Assembly: GCF_030717995.2 (NCBI RefSeq)
Contig: NZ_CP157743.1
Span: forward strand, 2,444,501 to 2,508,500
DNA length: 64,000 bases
DNA from: Methylomarinum sp. Ch1-1
GTDB lineage: Bacteria > Pseudomonadota > Gammaproteobacteria > Methylococcales > Methylomonadaceae
Direction of reading: 5' to 3'
Positions 60,889-64,000 of this stretch are shown in pieces. The position numbers were made by a program, and so were the translations under genes. Below the pieces are notes generated by a model that searched no databases, was not told the origin of the DNA, and worked only from the letters and a program-made list of their open reading frames with translations. Numbering within the stretch: position 1 is the first letter of the stretch; each line of letters starts with the position of its first letter.

Positions 60889-62469
60889 TCAGATAAAGTC
60901 ATAGCCTTTTTTCTTTTTATCACTGGCGATGGTTTTTTCGGCCAGACGGCGGCATTCAAATTGCCAATATCCCAAACCTATATTCTTTCGTTCTCTCAAG
61001 ATGATGGGAAAATTCTCCTGATTCAGGAATATTCTCAGCACATCGCCATCCTTAAACAGAAAAGAATCCATGATGATGAAGCTTTTTTCCTTGTCACCTT
61101 CCTTGGTTGCATACAATAAGGCCTTCTGCGGTTCGGCGTCGGCAGGCGCATCGATATTAACATAACTGACTGCGAAAGATTGCGGTGCGATGATATTTAA
61201 TTCGAAGATCAGCTTATTGTCTTGTTTCGGCAAGGTTATTTTACAAACCACGCCGAGTAAGCGTAAATTGACCGGCGCATCGTTTCTTCGACAACTGACC
61301 AGGCTGCCGATGGACAGAATGCCAGGCGTTTCGAATTGGCAGGACAAGGCGCGGTCGGAGCTCGACTGTGTCGCTATTTCCAAATTTTCTTGTTCTTCAC
61401 CGGCATTCGAATTTTGCAGGCAGTGGGTTGGCTCCAAGCCTATAGCGATAAAACGGTCCAACCTATCATTGAATAATGTGGCGCCCTGTAACGGTTTGCC
61501 TTGCCAGCGTTCGAGCAGGTAGTGGAATAATTCGGCGGGCAATTTATCGGCTTTGTGGCGTTGCAGGTCGATCGGACTGTAACGAGGCTCTTTTTCACTG
61601 CAGAATTTGTCAGGCTGACCGCATGCTTTGTAAAGCCGGCTCAGGTCTAAATACATCATCGCCGAGTCGGTCGTTTTATGGTCAGTGTAGAAAAACGGCG
61701 CGCTGTCTTCGTCCATCAGAATCGCACATTGGATATCCTGCTCGTCAACTTCATGGCTTTCAATGCGCACCAGGCTATTGATTTTTTCAATGAAGTTGTA
61801 AATTTGCCGAAATTCCTTCTGCATTAGACCGGAAGGGTCGGCGAGACTGAAAAGCAGGATTTGTTTATAACAATCTTCGGCGGTGCTGGTTTTGCCGAGT
61901 GTACAGGCTTCATCAGCTACCTTGGTCGTGTCTTTTTTAACCTTGACGCTCAATCGATAGAGCGAGTGCAAATCAATCCAGATCCAGTCGGGAACCGGGG
62001 TGTTCATGATGTAAAAGGTTACGACGATGCTGCTCAAGCCCCTGATGGTCCGTTGAATAGCCAGAGCGGTATTTTTTCCTTGCAGCCAACCGACATCACG
62101 GCGAGTTAATTCGCGCACGATCATCCAGTAGGCGATGGTGAACTGTTTTTCCATCGAAATCAGCACGTCCATGATCTTGCGGTCATTTGTGCTCTTGGGA
62201 AAGCCGGTTTGAATCAGCCTGGCGCGCAGATAATCCTCGATGTTAAGGAAATTGTGCCTAAGCAGTTCCAATGCATCCAGGCGTTTTTGCGCCGGCATGC
62301 TAAGCTCGTTCATTTCGATCAGCAAGTCATGGAATAAACGGGTCGACAGGCCGGGATTGGCCGTGGGCAACTCGGTTATCCATTGCGTCAACGAAGCTTC
62401 TGCAAAGGATGATAAAAGGTCCGGATCGTGTTTTTGATTAGGAATGACCAGAAAAAAAGAATTTTTCAC
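60889..62469 (-). CDS. conserved-looking 526-aa cytoplasmic protein of unknown function
   Basis: I do not recognise this protein with confidence. It has no signal peptide. The N-terminal two thirds are helical (DALELLRHNFLNIEDYLRARLIQTGFP, TIAYWMIVRELTRRDVGWLQGKNTALAIQRTIRGLSSIVVTFYIM, CYKQILLFSLADPSGLMQKEFRQIYNFIEKINSLV) and resemble repeat scaffolds of regulatory proteins. The last ~130 residues are beta-rich (ILSIGSLVSCRRNDAPVNLRLLGVVCKITLPKQD) and recall PilZ-like or barrel domains, but without RxxxR. The gene near it on the same strand encodes a SpoIIE/response regulator, so a signalling role is a guess. Confidence 0.65.
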   Translation of the reverse strand: MKNSFFLVIPNQKHDPDLLSSFAEASLTQWITELPTANPGLSTRLFHDLLIEMNELSMPAQKRLDALELLRHNFLNIEDYLRARLIQTGFPKSTNDRKIMDVLISMEKQFTIAYWMIVRELTRRDVGWLQGKNTALAIQRTIRGLSSIVVTFYIMNTPVPDWIWIDLHSLYRLSVKVKKDTTKVADEACTLGKTSTAEDCYKQILLFSLADPSGLMQKEFRQIYNFIEKINSLVRIESHEVDEQDIQCAILMDEDSAPFFYTDHKTTDSAMMYLDLSRLYKACGQPDKFCSEKEPRYSPIDLQRHKADKLPAELFHYLLERWQGKPLQGATLFNDRLDRFIAIGLEPTHCLQNSNAGEEQENLEIATQSSSDRALSCQFETPGILSIGSLVSCRRNDAPVNLRLLGVVCKITLPKQDNKLIFELNIIAPQSFAVSYVNIDAPADAEPQKALLYATKEGDKEKSFIIMDSFLFKDGDVLRIFLNQENFPIILRERKNIGLGYWQFECRRLAEKTIASDKKKKGYDFI

Positions 62470-62881
62470 AAATTTCCCATGCTTAATAATTCAAGGGTGA
62501 TTTTCAATGTCGCTGCGCTACGGCCTGGAGAGGAGAAAAAACGACGAGTCTCCTTGGCAAGCGCTGAATGAGTTTTCTATCGCATGCCACCGATTCGGTG
62601 GCCGAGTTTCGCCGGACAGCTTTAGTAAAGCACCGAATGAATCGGACCGGGGATGCTCAGCGCTCGACCGAAGAAAATGCGATATTCCTCGGAAGTCTCA
62701 ATTTAGATGCGATTGTTATCAAGTTGTAACTATTCGGTATCTTTCAGGAACCTACTCCCTCTGATAAAAATACGCTGAATAATTACATCAAGTTTAGCCT
62801 AATTGAATAAGTTTAACGTAATAAAATGGCGTTTTCCAAACGCTAACGCCGAGCATCATAGGATACGCAATGATTTTGTCA
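62470..62881. other. intergenic region without supported genes
   Basis: 412 bases. A small inverted repeat GCCACCGATTCGGTGGC lies near 62586. The open frame at 62507-62764 has no ribosome-binding site, has atypical composition and no recognisable domain, so it is not called. Confidence 0.4.
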
Positions 62882-63049
62882 TCAGTCGGAATAAATCGAT
62901 TTAATCAGGCGTTTGAACCATTTTGGCCTGAAAATGACGATGTACAGGCCGAAGGTGCTGGTCAGCGGAATAGGCCCTACGCCCAGAAATGCGAAAATCA
63001 GCAAAACCATGGCGCAGACAAAACGCCATTTTAAACTTTCGTTATTCAT
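62882..63049 (-). CDS. 55-aa inner-membrane protein co-transcribed with the SpoIIE phosphatase gene
   Basis: Starts MNNESLKWRFVCAMVLLIFA and continues FLGVGPIPLTSTFGLYIVIFRPKWFKRLIKSIYSD. One or two membrane segments are followed by a basic tail. The VGPIPLTS and IVIFRPKWFKRL motifs look like those of small membrane proteins I recall from other gammaproteobacteria, so it is probably real. Its start overlaps the end of the phosphatase gene by 8 bases, which supports co-translation. Function unknown. Confidence 0.7.
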   Translation of the reverse strand: MNNESLKWRFVCAMVLLIFAFLGVGPIPLTSTFGLYIVIFRPKWFKRLIKSIYSD

Positions 63050-64000
63050 CGCTTTGTTGCTTTATTAGGCCGCAATCTATAGAAAGCAGGGATATGTCGT
63101 CCTGACCACTGCTGGTTTGGATATGTTCCAGAACGGCTTTTTTGACGTTTTGTATGCGTTGTTTCGGCGGGCTTTTTTGTAGGATGTCGATTAAGCGATG
63201 CTCGCCGAAAAATTCGTCGTCGGGGCTGCAGGATTCCGTCAGGCCGTCGGAGTAGGCGACCAGTTCACAGGGTTTAGACCAGGGCAGCAGTCGGGTCACC
63301 GAATCGAATTGCTCGGCAGCTAAAATGCCGATGGCCAGGTGTTCGGAACTCAGGGTATGCATGATATTGCCGTCATTATCCAATAGCAGGGCGTCAGGCA
63401 GACCGCCATTCCAGTATTCGATCGTTTGATGATTGAAGTCGATGACGAACAGCGCGGTCGCGACAAAATAGCCGGTGGGCAGATCGTTTTTTGCGCTGCG
63501 GTTGATTTCCGTGACGATGCTGGCCAGACTATAACCCTTGGCGGACATGGCGTGAAATGTTCTAGCGATGATCAAGGTCGGCAGTGCGGCTGCAAGGCCA
63601 TGGCCGGTGGCGTCGGCCAGCATCAGATATATTTTGCCGCCTTCCGAGCGGGAGGCGGCGATTAGATCACCGCTGAAATGAGTGCTGGGGCATAACCAGT
63701 AACTGAGCCCGGGCCAATTCAAATCCCCCATGTTCAGCATTTTATCGAGCAGTCGTTTCGCCAGTTGTTGTTCTTTCTTCAGCTCCTCGTTGGCCTGGCT
63801 TAATGACAACGTGCTTTGTTGATTGTTGACTTGCAAGGCGACAAAGCGTTCCATCGATTGGATTTTGGCATTCAAGATATTGAGGTTAATCGGGCGGGTC
63901 ATGTAGTCATCGGCGCCGGCTTGCAAACCTTTAATGACATCGTTTTCCTGATTGGAGGCGGATAGGATGATGATGGGCGTCCATTTGCCGGTTTGCGCCT
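63042..64000 (-). CDS. response regulator with PP2C-type (SpoIIE/RsbU) phosphatase domain, N-terminus outside window
   Basis: The open frame continues to the window edge. The first visible residues, AQTGKWTPIIILSASNQENDVIKGLQAGADDYMTRPINLNILNAKIQSMERFV, are the C-terminal half of a receiver domain, with the conserved Ser and Lys-equivalent region changed to TRP. A coiled coil (LSLSQANEELKKEQQLAKRLLDKML) links to a SpoIIE domain: STHFSGDLIAASRSEGGKIYLMLADATGHGLAAALPTLI, GGLPDALLLDNDG, VAYSDGLTES and SGQDDISLLSIDC. It probably dephosphorylates an anti-sigma antagonist or similar protein. The partners are not in the window. Confidence 0.9.
   Translation of the reverse strand, partial: AQTGKWTPIIILSASNQENDVIKGLQAGADDYMTRPINLNILNAKIQSMERFVALQVNNQQSTLSLSQANEELKKEQQLAKRLLDKMLNMGDLNWPGLSYWLCPSTHFSGDLIAASRSEGGKIYLMLADATGHGLAAALPTLIIARTFHAMSAKGYSLASIVTEINRSAKNDLPTGYFVATALFVIDFNHQTIEYWNGGLPDALLLDNDGNIMHTLSSEHLAIGILAAEQFDSVTRLLPWSKPCELVAYSDGLTESCSPDDEFFGEHRLIDILQKSPPKQRIQNVKKAVLEHIQTSSGQDDISLLSIDCGLIKQQSDE

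Noticed and set aside
62507-62764. 85-aa + frame in the gap before the SpoIIE operon
   Set aside because: No ribosome-binding site, atypical composition and an internal inverted repeat; no family recognised.

Overview
The window looks like chromosome of a gammaproteobacterium, probably a Methylococcales-type methanotroph. This is inferred from gene content and order (fabZ-lpxA-rnhB-dnaE, rne divergent from rluC, ffs-dnaX-ybaB-recR), an SmbP-like His-rich protein, di-heme cytochrome c peroxidase, an FNR-type regulator, orphan SoxYZ, and intergenic spaces full of short palindromic repeats. No gene for methane oxidation is present, so the order-level assignment is not proven.

Layout. 1-4.9 kb: lipid A and replication genes (end of fabZ, lpxA, rnhB, dnaE), closed by a bidirectional terminator facing rne. 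5-10.2 kb: rne (-), then rluC, a HAD phosphatase and sppA (+). 10.2-11.1 kb: repeat array. 11.1-13.5 kb: PepSY protein plus PhoP/PhoQ-like two-component operon, preceded by a direct-repeat promoter. 13.7-16.8 kb: 4.5S RNA, dnaX, ybaB, recR and a HIT protein. 16.8-18.2 kb: broken IS4-like transposase and repeats. 18.3-23.9 kb: small basic secreted protein, large surface protein, SmbP-like protein, pterin dehydratase and an FAD oxidoreductase. 23.9-25.3 kb: repeat array. 25.3-28.4 kb: mutS divergent from pncC.

28.6-46.7 kb is a surface-polysaccharide island. Its + half carries an ABC export permease, an AlbA_2-type regulator, a wzt ATPase cut to 32 codons by a repeat, a flippase, FkbM methyltransferase, UDP-xylose synthase, a glycosyltransferase, a sulfotransferase, a GT4, gmd and fcl. 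Its - half carries GT2, GT4, methyltransferase, GT4, a polyprenyl-phosphate GT2 and a membrane/TPR protein beside pilA. The genes predict GDP-fucose and UDP-xylose supply, with methyl and sulfate decoration. The pilA end may be a pilin glycosylation module. pilA has a sigma-54-type promoter.

47.9-64 kb: cytochrome c peroxidase, a repeat block, ppx with an unknown membrane protein, an ABC-2 exporter pair, fnr, and a tight operon thiD-thiE-soxY-soxZ-moeA. Then follow a 146-bp tandem duplication, a tRNA Gly-Cys-Gly cluster, an SH3-like membrane protein, an unknown 526-aa protein, a 55-aa membrane protein, and a response-regulator/SpoIIE phosphatase cut by the window end.

The most unusual points are the orphan SoxYZ inside a thiamine/molybdopterin operon, the loss of wzt beside an intact permease, the pilA-GT-C-GT2 module, the PhoP-box-like promoter, the doublet (REPIN-like) repeats with a nested 65-bp mini-element, and frameshift-prone A-runs in dnaX and the IS4 fragment. 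No CRISPR array, prophage or obvious defence system was seen.
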